Source of the DNA: Dermanyssus gallinae
Taxonomy: Eukaryota > Arthropoda > Arachnida > Mesostigmata > Dermanyssidae
DNA: 64,000 bases
Assembly (NCBI GenBank): GCA_003439945.1
Contig: QVRM01002145.1
Span: forward strand, 457,001-521,000
Direction: 5' to 3'
Shown piece after piece: positions 20,985-32,849 of this stretch. A program made the position numbers and the translations under genes. The notes beneath the pieces were generated by a model. The model was not told the origin of the DNA, ran no database searches, and was given only the letters and a program-made list of their open reading frames with translations. The stretch's first letter is position 1. The number at the start of each line of letters is the position of its first letter.

Positions 20985-21741
20985 CCTAGTGTCGGTTCTC
21001 AGAATCGGCGGGCTGATTTGCAAGGCCTGTGGAAAACCAGTGGAGAAGGATGGCCTACACCCACTGAGCTGCATCGAAAGTCAAGGCCGAGCTCCTAGGC
21101 ACATCGAAATAAACACAGTAATTCAAAGAGCTCTCCGGAGGGCGGGAATATCTAGCATGCTGGAACCCCGACTGGGACTCCATGGCGATAAAAGGCCCGA
21201 CGTTGTCACCATTTCGCCGTGGACAAAAGGCAAACGCCTGGTTTGGAATGGTACAGCACAGCCGCACCGTCTTATTTGTGCCACAGCGCCACCGAGGCGG
21301 GGTGGGTTGCCGAACACGCAGAAAATGAAAAGTGGCGTAAGTACACAGAGTTAGAGCCGAGACATGATTGCAATGGAGACAATAAGCCCGGTCAGCAGAA
21401 GTACAGGGACATTTATAAAAGACTTAAGTGATCGATCAAGCAAACACCAGGGATACACGCGAACGCGAGTTTCTGACGCAGCTGCTTTCATTGGCATTTT
21501 TTTACAAAGGCCAGGAACAAAAATGCATAAGGTGCACTCTTTGATCTGGGGAGTGTGGGACTCTCAAACCCACTAAAAACCTGGTGATGCCCTAACCTAC
21601 ATAGCCGGGATATCTGTCATTGGCAGTTTGCAGAGGAAATGTCGCGTCGATATTAGGTGCGATGGGCTAAGAATATCCAAAGGGGAAGCACGAAATAACG
21701 AGGATACACATTCACACCTCACAGTTGTATTGTTCTAACAC
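20985..21741 (+). pseudogene. REL-LINE C-terminal fragment (family C, copy 1)
   Basis: One open frame gives CKACGKPVEKDGLHPLSC (zinc knuckle, C-x2-C...H-x4-C), RHIEINTVIQRALRRAG, then DKRPDVVTISPW and LVWNGTA. RPD holds the first catalytic residue. The second, Asp in WDATV of sister copies, is Asn here (codon AAT), which would inactivate the endonuclease. A frameshift near 21290 precedes GWVAEHAENEKWRKYTELE. The copy is followed directly by (TAA)n. Confidence 0.75.
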
Positions 21742-21868
<127 letters not shown>

Positions 21869-21869
21869 G

Positions 21870-22462
21870 ATGTCAGCACTTAGAATCGGCGCTAGCGTCT
21901 GCGAGCCGTTTCAGTGCAAACTGTGCGGGGAGATGGTGGATTCCAGTGGCCTACACCCACTGAGTTGCCCGAAGAGCGCCGGTAGATCGTCCAGACATGC
22001 TGAACTAAACGGTGTGATCATAAGGTCCCTTAGGAAAGCCGGTATACCATCTACACTTGAACCGAGAGGTTTAGTGTCCGCTGGCGAAGAAAGACCTGAT
22101 GGGGTGACCATTGCATGATGGTCACATGGAAAGTCCCTAGCTTGGGATGCAACGGTTTCGTGCACGACCGCGGCTTCCTATTTACACCACAGCTCTGTTG
22201 AGCCGGGGTGGGTAGCAAAGCACGCAGACGCCAGAAAACGGTTTAAATATGCTGGACTGGAAACAAGATATATTTTTGTGCCTATCGCCATGGGGACACT
22301 AGGACCAATCAGCAAGGGAACCGAAGAATTTCTCAAGGCAAGCGTTGTTCTTGGCCGTTTGCAGAGGAAACGCGGCATCTATTTTAGGCGCCATGGAGTG
22401 AACTAATTATTTAAAAAACTTTGCAATAATACGTTCAGACCTCTCAACTGTAACATCGTATA

Positions 22463-22463
<1 letters not shown>
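21870..22463 (+). pseudogene. REL-LINE C-terminal fragment (family C, copy 2) within (TAA)n
   Basis: The frame opens directly at the end of the TAA array: CKLCGEMVDSSGLHPLSC (zinc knuckle), RHAELNGVIIRSLRKAGIPS, EERPDGVTIA, a TGA stop, then GKSLAWDATVSCTTAASYLH. RPD and WD supply both expected catalytic positions. It continues with EPGWVAKHADARKRFKYAGL and, after a shift, LAVCRGNAASILGAM before the end. The 3' tail enters another (TAA)n at 22464, so TAA repeat lies on both sides on the sense strand. Confidence 0.8.

Positions 22464-22540
<77 letters not shown>
22464..22540. repeat. (TAA)n array
   Basis: It separates the tail of REL-LINE copy 2 from the 5' break point of the long REL-LINE copy. 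Confidence 0.95.
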
Positions 22541-24884
22541 GCTATAAGGATAAAGCTCGCGCTCAGATCGCTGCTCACAAGCTTTCCATGGATTTTAATG
22601 TGCGGAGCGCCATTAGGATCTTGTCTTCCGATGACACGATTGCGCCCGTAACGGAGGAATCGATTAATGAGATGGTGGCAAAACATCCTCCTGCTCCTGC
22701 AGGGGACGTGGTGCCACCGTCCCCTTTCGGCTTGCCAGCGGTCGGGTCGTGCTCAGGCGAGGATGTTGCCAAGGCACTTCGCACCTTTCCATCTGGTGCG
22801 GCGGGAGGCCTCGACGGCCTCACGCCTGACCATCTAAAATGCCTTCTCCCTGCTAACGGAGACCACAACGATGTACTGCAAACACTCGCCAAAGTATGCG
22901 ACATCATACGTAACGGGCAAGTTCCGGAGGCTGTAAGAAACGTGATATATGGAGGGTGGCTTATCGCTCTGAAAAGAAAACCGGAGGATACCGACCCATA
23001 GCCGTCGGCTGCACTCTGCGAAGATTGGCCACAAAGACCCTGCTTCCCCAGGTCAATGTGAAAAGCTACCTGCAGCCACGGCAGATGGGGTACGCCACTC
23101 AAAATGGTGCAGAAATAATTGCTCACACAGCTCGCACCTTCCACGAACACGACGAAAAATGCAGCCTCCTAAAATTAGATTTTAAAAATGCGTTTAACTT
23201 AAACAAATGAGGACACCTCTTGACAGAGGTTTCCAAGCACGCCCCGGCCCTCTATCCAATGATGCACCAGGCATATAGCAAACCAACTCCCCTAATGTTT
23301 GGTGAGGTTGAAATTAGATCATCAGCCGGTTGTCAGCAGGGAGACGTAGCAGCTCCTCTTGCATTTAGCCTGCTTCTGCATCAGTACATCAAGCAGGTGA
23401 CATCCAAGGTCCCTTTGTTTTACCTCGACGATGGGACCCTTCTGGACAACCATCCTTCGGTGTTACTCAGGGACATCGAGGATCTCAGAGCGTTCGAGCA
23501 GTGGAGCGGACTGCAGCTTAACCCATCTAAATGCGAGCTATTTCTACAGGGGTTTGAGGACGGAGAGAGACAGCAGGTGATCGCTGAATTTAACAGCAAC
23601 CTCCCGGGCATCCTTGTAAAGGATCGATGTGATTTGGACCTGCTGGGTACGGCGGTGTTTCCCGACATGATCGGTCCGGTTCTAGCCGAGAAGGAAGAAC
23701 AACTTTCCCGGCTTTACCAGAGGCTGGGCCATCTCGGTAGACATCAAGCCTACTTCCTGCTCCGGCACGCAATAGGAGTGCAAAAGGTCCTGTATGTACT
23801 ACGGACCTCACCTGTCTTCCTTCTACCGTCAGAAACTCTGAACCTCGACGACCAGGTGAGGAGAGCCTTGGAAAACATCCTTGACCTAACGCTTGATGAT
23901 AAGGCATGGACGCAGGCAAGCTTACCGGTCCGGCTGGGTGGAATGGGCATTCGTTCGGCCAAGGGATGCGCGTCAGTCTGGTCGTCCATCTGAGGAACAG
24001 GTCACTAGGCAGAAGGGGTGGGACCAACTCGCCACTCAGGCTACCCACTTAATTCTTCTGTCGGCCTCCGAGTTAGATGTAGACGGCATTAGACTGAAAG
24101 CGGTTTCATCCGACGCCGCTGGAGCGTGGCTCGACGTGTTTCCGTCCGATCTAGTCGGCAGTAAGCTGACCGATGACCAGTTTCGTGCCGCCAGTGGCCA
24201 CAGGCTTGGCATTGCCACGTTTGAGAGGGAGGAATGTCCGTGTGGTGGAACGGTGGATGAACGCGGCTTGCACTGGCTCAGTTGCACTAAGCTGGCCGGG
24301 CTCACGCAGGGCCGCCACGATGCCATCAATGACATCCTCGGGCGCGCTTTCAGGCAAGCCGGCTACCGCGTCACGCTTGAAACTGGTGGACTGCAAAGGG
24401 ACAACAAGCGTCGACCGGATGGCCTTACCAGCCGGGACTGGGACCATAATCGGCCGCTGGCGTGGGACGTGACTGTTTCACACACGTACGCCCTCGGCTA
24501 CCGTGCACTAGCCAACGCGGGCGTCGGCCACATTATCCACCAACGGGAGATGCACAAACGGCGCCTATACGCGCATCTTCTTGAAGATCACGTTGTAATG
24601 GCGTTCGGCCTCGAGTCATCTGGCGTTTGGGGCAAGGATGCACTCAGACTGGCAAAAGAGCTTGGAAAGAAGCTATTTGAGGCCACAGCGGAGCCAAGAT
24701 CGACCGCGTTCCTCCGACAGAGAGTGTCATTAGAATTACAGAGAGGCAACGCCAAGATGATGCTGAGTGGTCAACGACACTCAAGCAATAAGAATACTAT
24801 ATGCAATATTGTAGATGTTATTTAAGTGATATGTAAGTAATTGTGATACATGTACATATTAATAAAATAAACCCTTGTTAAAAA
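22541..24884 (+). mobile_element. Longest REL-LINE copy (family-B1 RT plus endonuclease), 5'-truncated
   Basis: The copy starts directly after (TAA)n and ends in AATAAAATAAACCC..., an A run, and (TTA)n. It includes the RT domain, zinc knuckle, REL endonuclease and a short 3' UTR. The N-terminal part of the ORF is absent. No clear TSD can be read because both flanks are microsatellite. Confidence 0.8.
22543..24825 (+). pseudogene. Reverse transcriptase with C-terminal REL endonuclease
   Basis: In order: FPSGAAGGLDGLTPDHLK (about 22790), KKTGGYRPIAVGCTLRRLA (about 22975), LLKLDFKNAF (palm A, catalytic Asp), SSAGCQQGDVAAPLAFSLLL (about 23320), and FYLDDGTLL (YLDD catalytic pair, about 23420). 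The second half has ECPCGGTVDERGLHWLSC (zinc knuckle, about 24235), RHDAINDILGRAFRQAG, RRPDGLTSRDW and LAWDVTV (REL core), ending near SLELQRGNAKMM. I see a frameshift near 22960, a TGA in place of an expected CGA near 23208, and a deletion or shift near 23980. It made target-nicking and cDNA activities when intact. R4/Dong-like or a related REL clade fits best. Confidence 0.8.
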
Positions 24885-25325
<441 letters not shown>

Positions 25326-25329
25326 GACC

Positions 25330-25365
25330 TAATAATAATAATAATAATAATAATTATTATTATTA

Positions 25366-25443
<78 letters not shown>

Positions 25444-25455
25444 TATTTTTAATTT
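25330..25455. repeat. (TAA)n switching to (TTA)n
   Basis: A short TAA run at 25330-25352 meets a long TTA run to 25455, so the strand polarity of the triplet flips inside the array. Confidence 0.9.
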
Positions 25456-25574
25456 TATCTTTATTACATGTTAAACGATGTTACAGTTGAGAGGTCTGAA
25501 CGTATTATTGCAAAGTTTTTTAAATAATTAGTTCACTCCATGGCGCCTAAAATAGATGCCGCGTTTCCTCTGCA

Positions 25575-25575
<1 letters not shown>
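25456..25575 (-). mobile_element. Very short REL-LINE 3' tail (family C)
   Basis: 25475-25575 is an exact inverted copy of 22359-22459 (101 bp by my reading), covering the last codons and 3' UTR. The tail then continues on the minus strand to AATAAAG. Triplet repeat lies on both sides. It is an extreme 5' truncation inserted in (TTA)n. Confidence 0.85.
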
Positions 25576-25613
<38 letters not shown>

Positions 25614-25807
25614 TTTTTTTTTTTTTTAACAGCATGGCCCTCCGACGTTAGACGGCCGCCATGCTATCGCGGCGGCGACCTCATAACAAATTATTATTAT
25701 TATTATTATTATTATTTAGGAATTTAATATATACAAGGCTCACTCCTCATCTATCACTCGTGTCCGAGTGGGAGTCTTGCCCGACCCCTGACGCGAAGAC
25801 GCGGGTC

Positions 25808-25845
<38 letters not shown>
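25576..25845. repeat. Three further (TTA)n runs and unassigned spacers
   Basis: TTA runs lie at 25577-25612 (then poly-T), 25690-25718 and 25806-25844. The spacer at 25633-25675 has an inverted AGCATGGC...GCCATGCT pair. Confidence 0.85.
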
Positions 25846-25886
25846 AATGGTGCGGTTGTACCTGCAAAAATAAGAATTAAATCTAA

Positions 25887-26340
25887 ATGACACCTGACGC
25901 TCTACGACGTACCCCAAAATTATCTAGGCAGACGTCTCCGCTTATGGTTGAACCTTTAGTTCATATTAGCTTACAATCTTATATTGATAGAAATGTTCTG
26001 TCCGTCTTCCGTAAGTCTTTTCTGACAAACATGTTGAAGTCAAAGATTCGTGAGCGTATTGAAAATTATAAACCCTTCCGGCAACTTCGCATTACACGTA
26101 TAATATTTGAAAAAACGATAGTTGATAACTTAGAGCTTTCTCTTTCTGAATATGGCAGGTATGCTCGACTCTCACATACATGTAGCCGTGCGTCTTCGAA
26201 GGGATGGGCATGACTTCACCCAAGAACGATCTCCTGATAGTCGCAACGACTGGGTCTCGTTTTAAACCAGAAACGCGAGATTCAACGTGTCTATTTCGAT
26301 TTTTCAAATATGTTTCTTTGAACGCGCTGTGTTTAAACTT
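25887..26340 (+). pseudogene. CR1/Jockey-like RT fragment
   Basis: A 108-codon frame (25887-26213) contains ENYKPFRQLRITRIIFEKTI, resembling the NYRPI...KIFE block of CR1/Jockey RTs. After stops and a shift, VYFDFSNMF near 26290 resembles palm block A (YFDFSKAFD). No YADD is visible. Similarity is modest and the clade is uncertain. Confidence 0.45.
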
Positions 26341-26487
26341 GTAGCGCTACCAATATGGGCCTTTCCAAAGCCCTTCTTTGGGCCGATCCGGTTTAAAACA
26401 TTTGTTTTGGACATATCGTTGATTACTCCAGCGACGCGTAGCAAAAACTGCTTGCAGATAACCTAACAGTATGCGCACATATTAATG

Positions 26488-26491
26488 GGGC

Positions 26492-26533
<42 letters not shown>

Positions 26534-26605
26534 CATGTTAAACAATGTTACAGTTGTGAGGTCTAAACGTACTATTGCAATTCTTTTAAAAAATCTTTTC
26601 TTCAT
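26488..26605. other. (TA)n followed by a diverged REL-LINE 3' tail (minus strand)
   Basis: TA run at 26491-26531. Then 26533-26600, read on the minus strand, matches the family-C 3' UTR (GCAATAGTACGTTTAGACCT, CTGTAACATTG) with several differences. It is an older copy of the tail seen at 25456-25575. Confidence 0.65.
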
Positions 26606-26912
26606 GGGAGTTTTTTACATTTGCTCTCAACAACGTTCCTGAGTGGTGCGCCAAAAATGGCATGGCTCTCTCGTTTTCTCCCCCTCTCTGTCAAAAAGTG
26701 CCGTCGTCGCCTTAGACAACTCGTATCGTAGGTACATTCTCAATGATCAGTACCTTGCGAATGCTACTATGTCATGCATGCAGAGTTGTAGTATTGTCAT
26801 TCGGTGCTCTATTGCTAAACTATCCGACTTTTCTTTACAGCTTGTTAGATGCCTTATAATTCTTAAGCTCATCTTTTGCAGCTCTATTTGACGATCATGG
26901 TTAGACAAGAAC
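26606..26912. other. No recognisable gene
   Basis: A plus-strand frame of 82 codons (26643-26891) has no motif I recognise. Confidence 0.35.
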
Positions 26913-26927
26913 ATTGAGTTACTTAAA

Positions 26928-28624
26928 TCGGTGTAGAGCAGCGAAAGATGCCAACAGACTAACTAGAGGATATGTGAAGATGTTTCCTGTATTAAGGCCG
27001 TTCGCAAGTATGGTAAAGAAAATGACACAAAAGGCATACAAGGAAGAGAAACAAAAATATTGGAAAAGTCAGGAGTGGGCGCTGTTGCAAGAAGCAGAGA
27101 AACAAACACACAAGTGGCTAAAACAAAAAGAAAACGGCAGTGCCCAGTGGAGACTGGGCGATTAATTAAGCACTTTGCTAGTGTGCTGCAGGGAGCCGAT
27201 ACTACCCCAAAGAAAATAACATTATTCAACGGGCCTTGGGACGAGGAAACAGAACGTGCACGGGAATGGGTAATTCGACCAGTCACAATCGAAGACGTTG
27301 TCAGAGCAATTGAAAGGGCGCCTAGAGGCAAAGCTGCCGGGAACGATATGTTACGAAACGAGCATTTAAAGCAAACGCTGGCACTCGCACCATGCTGGAA
27401 AGCTTTATTTGACGAGTGCCTAAAATCCGGGGAAGTACCAAAAGCGTGGAGGGAAGATACCTTGATTGTCATACCAAAAGGAAAAGGCATAGAAACTGAG
27501 CCGGAATCTTGGAGGGGCATAACACTTAAGAGTTGCCTCTATAAAATTTTTTCGGGAATAATATCAGATAGACTAGAGCATTACCTCGAAATCAGAAACG
27601 CAATACCAGAAGAACAACATGGGTTCAGAAGGTCGAAGTCGACCCATACGGCCCTGCGCCAGTTGCTGGCAGAAATTTGGGAAACTCTAGCAGAACCTAA
27701 AAGACCGTTATACGCAATATTTATAGATCTTAAAGCTGCCTTTGACTTAGCGCCACGAAGTAGGATTATAGAAAAGTTAGCCTTGGAGGGAGTTCCGTAT
27801 CGCTTACTAAAACTTTTAAGTACCATTCTTGGGGAGACTACAGTACACATCGACAACGGTATAGGGATTGTGGGAAGAGTAAAGCAAACTACAGGAGTGG
27901 CCCAAGGAGACGGACTTAGCCCGTTGCTTTTTTCGGTACTATTGGGAGGGCTACCTAATCGGGTGAGGCAGGGGTGGACCCGAGAGTGGGCAAATACATT
28001 AATGTATGCAGATGACATTGCGATCTATGGCAGGAGTTTATTTAGGGTTGAGCAGGGACTAGAACGGCTAATCGATTATATGGACGAAATGGGACTTAGT
28101 ATTAACTGGCAGAAGACAGTAGCAGTTAAATTTCGAAGAGGAGGTTGATTGGCGAAAGACGATGTTCTTCGAGCCAGGGGTAATACAGTGAATTTTGTAA
28201 ATAAATTTACTTATTTAGGGGTCACTATTACGTCAAATGGTAGCTCTCTTGTAGGAATAGAATAGTTCATATATTAGAAGGGGGGGCTCTAATGACACAG
28301 GAATTACAAGTAAAACGGGGTTTACCTAAGACGACGGCCTTCGTGGCCTACACTACGAAGTGGGGGGGAAAATTAAAGGAGATAGACATAGGAATATACA
28401 CGACGATAGCGATGAGGAGTACAACCTGGCGAGCAGCCGGACATCAGAATAGGCACCTAACTACGGCATTTGCAGCCCACGGGTTCCATCACGTGTTATG
28501 CAGCACACAAGAATTCCACAATCCTCAGGAGTGTTGTAAGTGCGCGAGATGCTTAGGCCATTGTGATAGATACCACGCCGCAGTATGTCCAGCAGTGCAA
28601 TCAATAGCTGAACTCGCAAGATGA
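26928..28624 (+). pseudogene. Family-B LINE reverse transcriptase and C-terminal zinc region
   Basis: The first frame to 27165 (KAYKEEKQKYWKSQEW) is the linker before the RT. After a shift, 27060-28148 gives 362 codons. APRGKAAGNDMLRNEHLK precedes LIVIPKGKG, followed by EEQHGFRRSKSTHTALRQLL, AIFIDLKAAFD (palm A), TTGVAQGDGLSPLLFSVLLG and NTLMYADDIAIYG (YADD pair). A TGA at about 28146 interrupts, then VNKFTYLGVTITSNGSS. The last frame (28292-28624) has RHLTTAFAAHGFHHVLC, CCKCARCLGHCDRYHAAVC. The RT core is intact. The clade among APE-type LINEs is not settled by eye. Confidence 0.85.
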
Positions 28625-28720
28625 GGGAAGATCCGGTGACGCAGAAAAAAAACACTGATTCAGACTGATGTACTTACTTAAAATTTACCCAACCTGGGTG
28701 TTAATAAACCATAATAATAA
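26928..28720 (+). mobile_element. 5'-truncated LINE (family B) with 15-bp TSD
   Basis: It is flanked by ATTGAGTTACTTAAA at 26913-26927 and 28721-28735, a perfect direct repeat. The 3' end has ACCCAACCTGGGTGTTAATAAA, the same palindrome plus polyadenylation signal as the 3460-3725 copy. The endonuclease domain expected upstream of the RT is missing, so the copy is 5'-truncated. A third, older copy is at 53655-54520. Confidence 0.85.
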
Positions 28721-28735
28721 ATTGAGTTACTTAAA

Positions 28736-30730
28736 ATGCTATTTTGCACAAAAAAATGCAAAATACTATTTTGAACAGAGTAGCTCGACGATATAAGATA
28801 AACTGTAGTCGCGAGATCGCTCTTTGCTTGATTTTGTTAGCAACCATCTTGCAGGTGAACAAGACTCAAATCCACGCCGGTGCGGCGGAACTGCCTTCTT
28901 GCCCACACTAGACTGGCTCAGGAGAACACCCTCAGCGTTCGGTTCCGTTGAAGGATCTCCAATCGCATTTCCGTGGTGATCTTGTATGCCGAAGATTTTG
29001 TAGTTTAAGGTAACGGCCGCTCTCAGGTTCAGTAGGAGTTTGTCAGAGTACACCCGGCCTCACCATAAACCTAGCGAAGCGGTTGCGATGAAGGAAAGTC
29101 GTCTCCATGGCCAGCTATGAAATCAAACTTATCAGAATATAGCTTGTTTCAGCGTGCTTCGAGATTGAATTGACTCGGATAAAAGCCTCGTTCTTAAACC
29201 GTACACTCGAGCTCTACCGCACGGCCAACTTCCTAGCTGGTACACTTCTCCTAGTCGAAGAGTTGAATTTACCTCTCTGCAACTAGTTTCTTCAGCGATT
29301 ATCTCGATAACTGGGGCAAAAACATGACGTCGATTTCTCTGCCACAGGAGCAATGCAAAACCACACATGGAGGAGACCAATCTATACATACCTCGCCAAA
29401 ACCGGTGTGGCTTCACAGACGCATATATGTAGGACGCTAGTGCATAGCATATGCACCAGAAGACCGTTCTAGTAGAACAAAGGTTTTTATTCATTTTTCT
29501 CTGGCCAAATTTTGCTATATTTTAATTACATTTTGTGACCGATCAATGTCTTAGGACGTGGGTGAGACAAAGATCGCAACTAACATTGCGGGTATAGCTA
29601 ATTGGGCGATCTGTACACGTAGCATGCATTCTTTAAAACATATACGCCGTTGAGAGATTTATATTTCATCCAAAGTACTTAACAAAGGCCTAACGATCTA
29701 AGCAACGACATGCTATATAGGAGGAACTAGCATACGGTCTAGGTGGTCACCACGAGGGGGCGAAACATTTATTATACGACATAATCACCTCACAAGCTAA
29801 GCAAAGCCAGACTAAACGGAAGGAGGCATCGTCTTACAGCCTAATTGGCGATCACAGAGAGTTTCGTACGCGCACCCACATCTGCATATTAATCGGCGGT
29901 TGGTTTGTGAGGCTTCCTTCTGCTCGTTTAGGCGGAAGGTACCTCTTGTTGTGTAATTATTTACCGCAAATGTGTACTCCATTTCTCTTCTGTGTAGGTT
30001 TGGTATTTTTGTTACGGTGTACGGGTACGGTGTCTGTTTGTCAAGTATCATATCTTCTCAGATTAAAATTCGCTCTTTACATAGGTTTTGCTGAGGTTGT
30101 CAACCTACTACTCTGTCACATGAGAGTCATAGGCAAAACATTTCAGCCTACTCCAAGGTGTGCAAAGAAAAACCCTTTTTGAGAAGACTCCATCGGAGAT
30201 GCTCTATAAGACGATCAATGTACATGTTGCGTTCCATTCATTTATTGCGTCGAAATATTGGCGCAGGTTCAACAAGCTAACGTTTTTTCGTTTTTTCGTA
30301 TCCGATTGAACGGTCTAATTTTTTCGTTTTTTTTCATATCTGACTGAACGGTGCATGGACAAATGATCCTCCGCCTGTACTGCATGTATCCAAGATGGTT
30401 CTTAGCGCAACGCCCGCTCCACCCTCTACCGACGCGGGTAAGAGAGCGATTTCAAAGAAAAGACGTTGAGAGACGGAACATTCTAGTAGCATCTACAAGC
30501 TTCCATGAGTAGGCCACGGAACCTTCTGGAAGGCAGCCATCTACCGTCGGCTGGCTGAACCTAGCTCCGTCAACTACCAGAGTCACGTAGATCGAGAATC
30601 TCATGAAATTATTGTTAAACATAAGAACAGACGGTGTGCATACTATTGATTATGCATGTTGAGAATAACTACAATGTAAGTGGTATGCAGTTAGGTAACT
30701 GTTGCGATAAAATGTATTAATGGATTAAAA
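28736..30730. other. About 2 kb without recognisable features
   Basis: Minus-strand frames at 28766-29053 (95 codons) and 29132-29494 (120 codons), and a plus frame at 29907-30182 (91 codons), show no motif I know. A roughly 35-bp tandem pair with TTTTTTCG and TGAACGGT lies at 30281-30355. Confidence 0.4.
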
Positions 30731-31020
30731 ATGTGACAACCCGGCTTGCGGCAGCGAGAGCGCGTGTCTGCAGGCATCTTCAACTCGGCACCTATATAAA
30801 GGGGCGGCGCGAGGACAGACTTTAGAAGAAGAGTTAGAGCGATCGAGCCACAGCTCTTCTCCGAACTGCCGGCAGTTCCGCGCGCTCACGCCGAGATCCC
30901 GAAGCTACGAGGTTAACCGGCGTGTAGAGTACGGTACGCGACATTTTGTTGTCAAAGGTAGGCCGACACGTTGTTCAGTAAGTTCTCATTCAGCCCATTA
31001 ATTGCAATAAAGGTGTGATT
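30731..31020 (+). promoter_or_regulatory. LTR-like or promoter-like block with TATA box and poly(A) signal
   Basis: It begins TGTGACAACCCGGC, contains CTATATAAAGGGGCGGCG at about 30791-30808, then a GC-rich leader of about 200 bp, and AATAAA at about 31008. A TATA box with a poly(A) signal some 200 bp downstream, in GC-rich DNA within AT-rich surroundings, is the layout of an LTR. No second copy, primer-binding site or gag-pol follows. It may be a solo LTR with uncertain borders, or a promoter of an unrecognised gene. Confidence 0.4.
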
Positions 31021-31539
31021 TACCAATTTACTAATAAATATCCACGCAATGGAAACGCTGCAATTAAATGTAACAGAAGAGTATGATATTTTTCAAGGAG
31101 CGTTTTATTCCTGGGCAATTATCTCTTCTCGCCTCCCCCTCTCCCTAAAGCCTTGCAGTGGTTAACTGTAGCCTGTCGTTATTGATCTCGGTCAATATTG
31201 ATTCAATATATTTTTACAGGGGAGTATCAAGTAATAGAGATACTGCAAGGGTAGGGTGGATGTTACGGGCAATATTTGTGTTGTTAAGGATATGCACATA
31301 TGCATGCCGTATACATGCTGTGTGTAATACATGCGGCCTTGTATTTTGGCTCTAGACTCTGTTGCAAAAAAGGCCTGGGTCTGTAGAACCCTACGTCATG
31401 TATAAAGGCGAGCATATGTAGTAGCGTTTCTTGATGCTCAGCGTATGTACGCCGGTTTACCTAACGCAGCGTCGGCAGGCTGGTTCGCATCAAGTATAGT
31501 GCGGTATGCGCATTCAGGGATTCCAACCTGGAATACCAG
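31021..31539. other. No recognisable gene
   Basis: A 65-codon plus-strand frame is the longest. Nothing is assignable. Confidence 0.35.
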
Positions 31540-32650
31540 AGGGCTTTAAACTGGCACTTCCTGCTCAGGGCGAGCTTTGCGTAGGGGAGTGTAAGGGGAG
31601 TTCCATAAAGCTCGACGTTTTCGTGGATGCATAAGCAGGCTCTGCGTCTGGAGCAAGCATTCGTCATAAAAGGCGGAGCCGTATGACAAAATATACAGCG
31701 CACACTTTGAAGCATTGAGTTGCAATCCCGACGTGACACCGAAATTAAAGTCTGAGTCCAGAACAGAAAGTAGCTGACAGAAAAGGACCGGGCCGTAAGG
31801 GTCTCCTTGCTGTACCCCGCATTTGGAGAGTACGATTACTTCCCCCAAACGCGATTGGATGGGCACTGGGTAGACTGGGGAAACTTTGATTTGGCAGCAT
31901 CAAAAATCACATTCCTTCTCGGGGAATTACAGAATTTTTTAAAGTCATAATTTACCGAATTAAAGGTATTTTTAAAATCATAATTTACTGATAGTTAGTT
32001 CTCACAAAGCCACTTGCAGCGTGCATCGCAGGCTCGCATCCTCCCTGTACTCCACAACCTAATTGAACGGAAGCAATTTTGTCGATAATCGGCGTCATAT
32101 ATTTGCGGATTAGCACCTTGCGCTCTAGCCGCCGCATGCTATTTCCGCCTATTATGGGACATAGACCGCCGTCTTTTCTTACAGCTATAAGGTTGGCTCC
32201 ATTAAAATTACCGCAGGCGAACACTGGTAGACAGCCGTTTACAACAAGATTGCAGAAGTCCATCGGAGCAAGAAGGAGACAGCAGATCTGATCACCCATC
32301 CTAATAAGATCTTTGAGGTTCCGGGGCTCGAGGTAACAGGGCCGCCACTCGAGCTATTTGGAAAAGTCCAAATTGCTGCTCAGACTTCACTTGTGGTAAT
32401 GTTGATTTTCTCGGCTGAGGGAACATCTCGAGGCGGCGACGGATATGACGAAGTTTTTGGCATATCTGGATGTTTTTCGCTAAGTTTGCTATGTGTGTTG
32501 GAGTGTTGCGGAGCCGTCAAGCGGGTTGGTGCAGAAATGTCCCTTTTAGGCAGCTTGCCTGTGCCATCCAAGCTCTTGATTATCATCGTTTCTGTTAGCG
32601 TTCGGCGCCGCGCAATGCTTGCCATTGATGGCGGCGTCGAGTGAAGCACA
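31540..32650 (-). pseudogene. RT fragment of the REL-LINE type
   Basis: Minus strand, N- to C-terminal: AAIWTFPNSSSGGP (about 32370), LVVNGCLPVFACGNFNGANL, VRKDGGLCPIIGGNSMRRLE (about 32160), VQLGCGVQGGCEPAMHAASG, then SKCGVQQGDPYGPVLFCQLL (about 31810) and SGLQLNASKCALYIL. The palm-A block and the YxDD block are missing: a deletion joins ...LLSVLDSDF to the TSGLQLNASKC segment. Several shifts are present. It resembles the RT of the 22543-24825 copy but is a different family. Confidence 0.7.
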
Positions 32651-32819
32651 ACTCCTGAATCGACTGAGGTTGTCCCGACCTGTTTTTACGATGACTCAAC
32701 CTTTCTGACTTTTTTCACTTGTCCCCTCGATTAGGCAAAGCACATCAGTGTACATACATTACACCAGACAATATCAACTTACGTATAAGTCACCAACTAC
32801 ATCAGGAATAATGCGACGT
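32651..32819. other. No recognisable feature
   Basis: AT-rich spacer between the RT remnant and a mariner-like remnant. Confidence 0.3.
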
Positions 32820-32849
32820 CTACAAAAGGTCATTTAAGAACAATATACA

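Noticed and set aside
29132..29494. 120-codon minus-strand frame as a host gene
   Set aside because: I recognise no motif and see no splice signals or repeats to support it.
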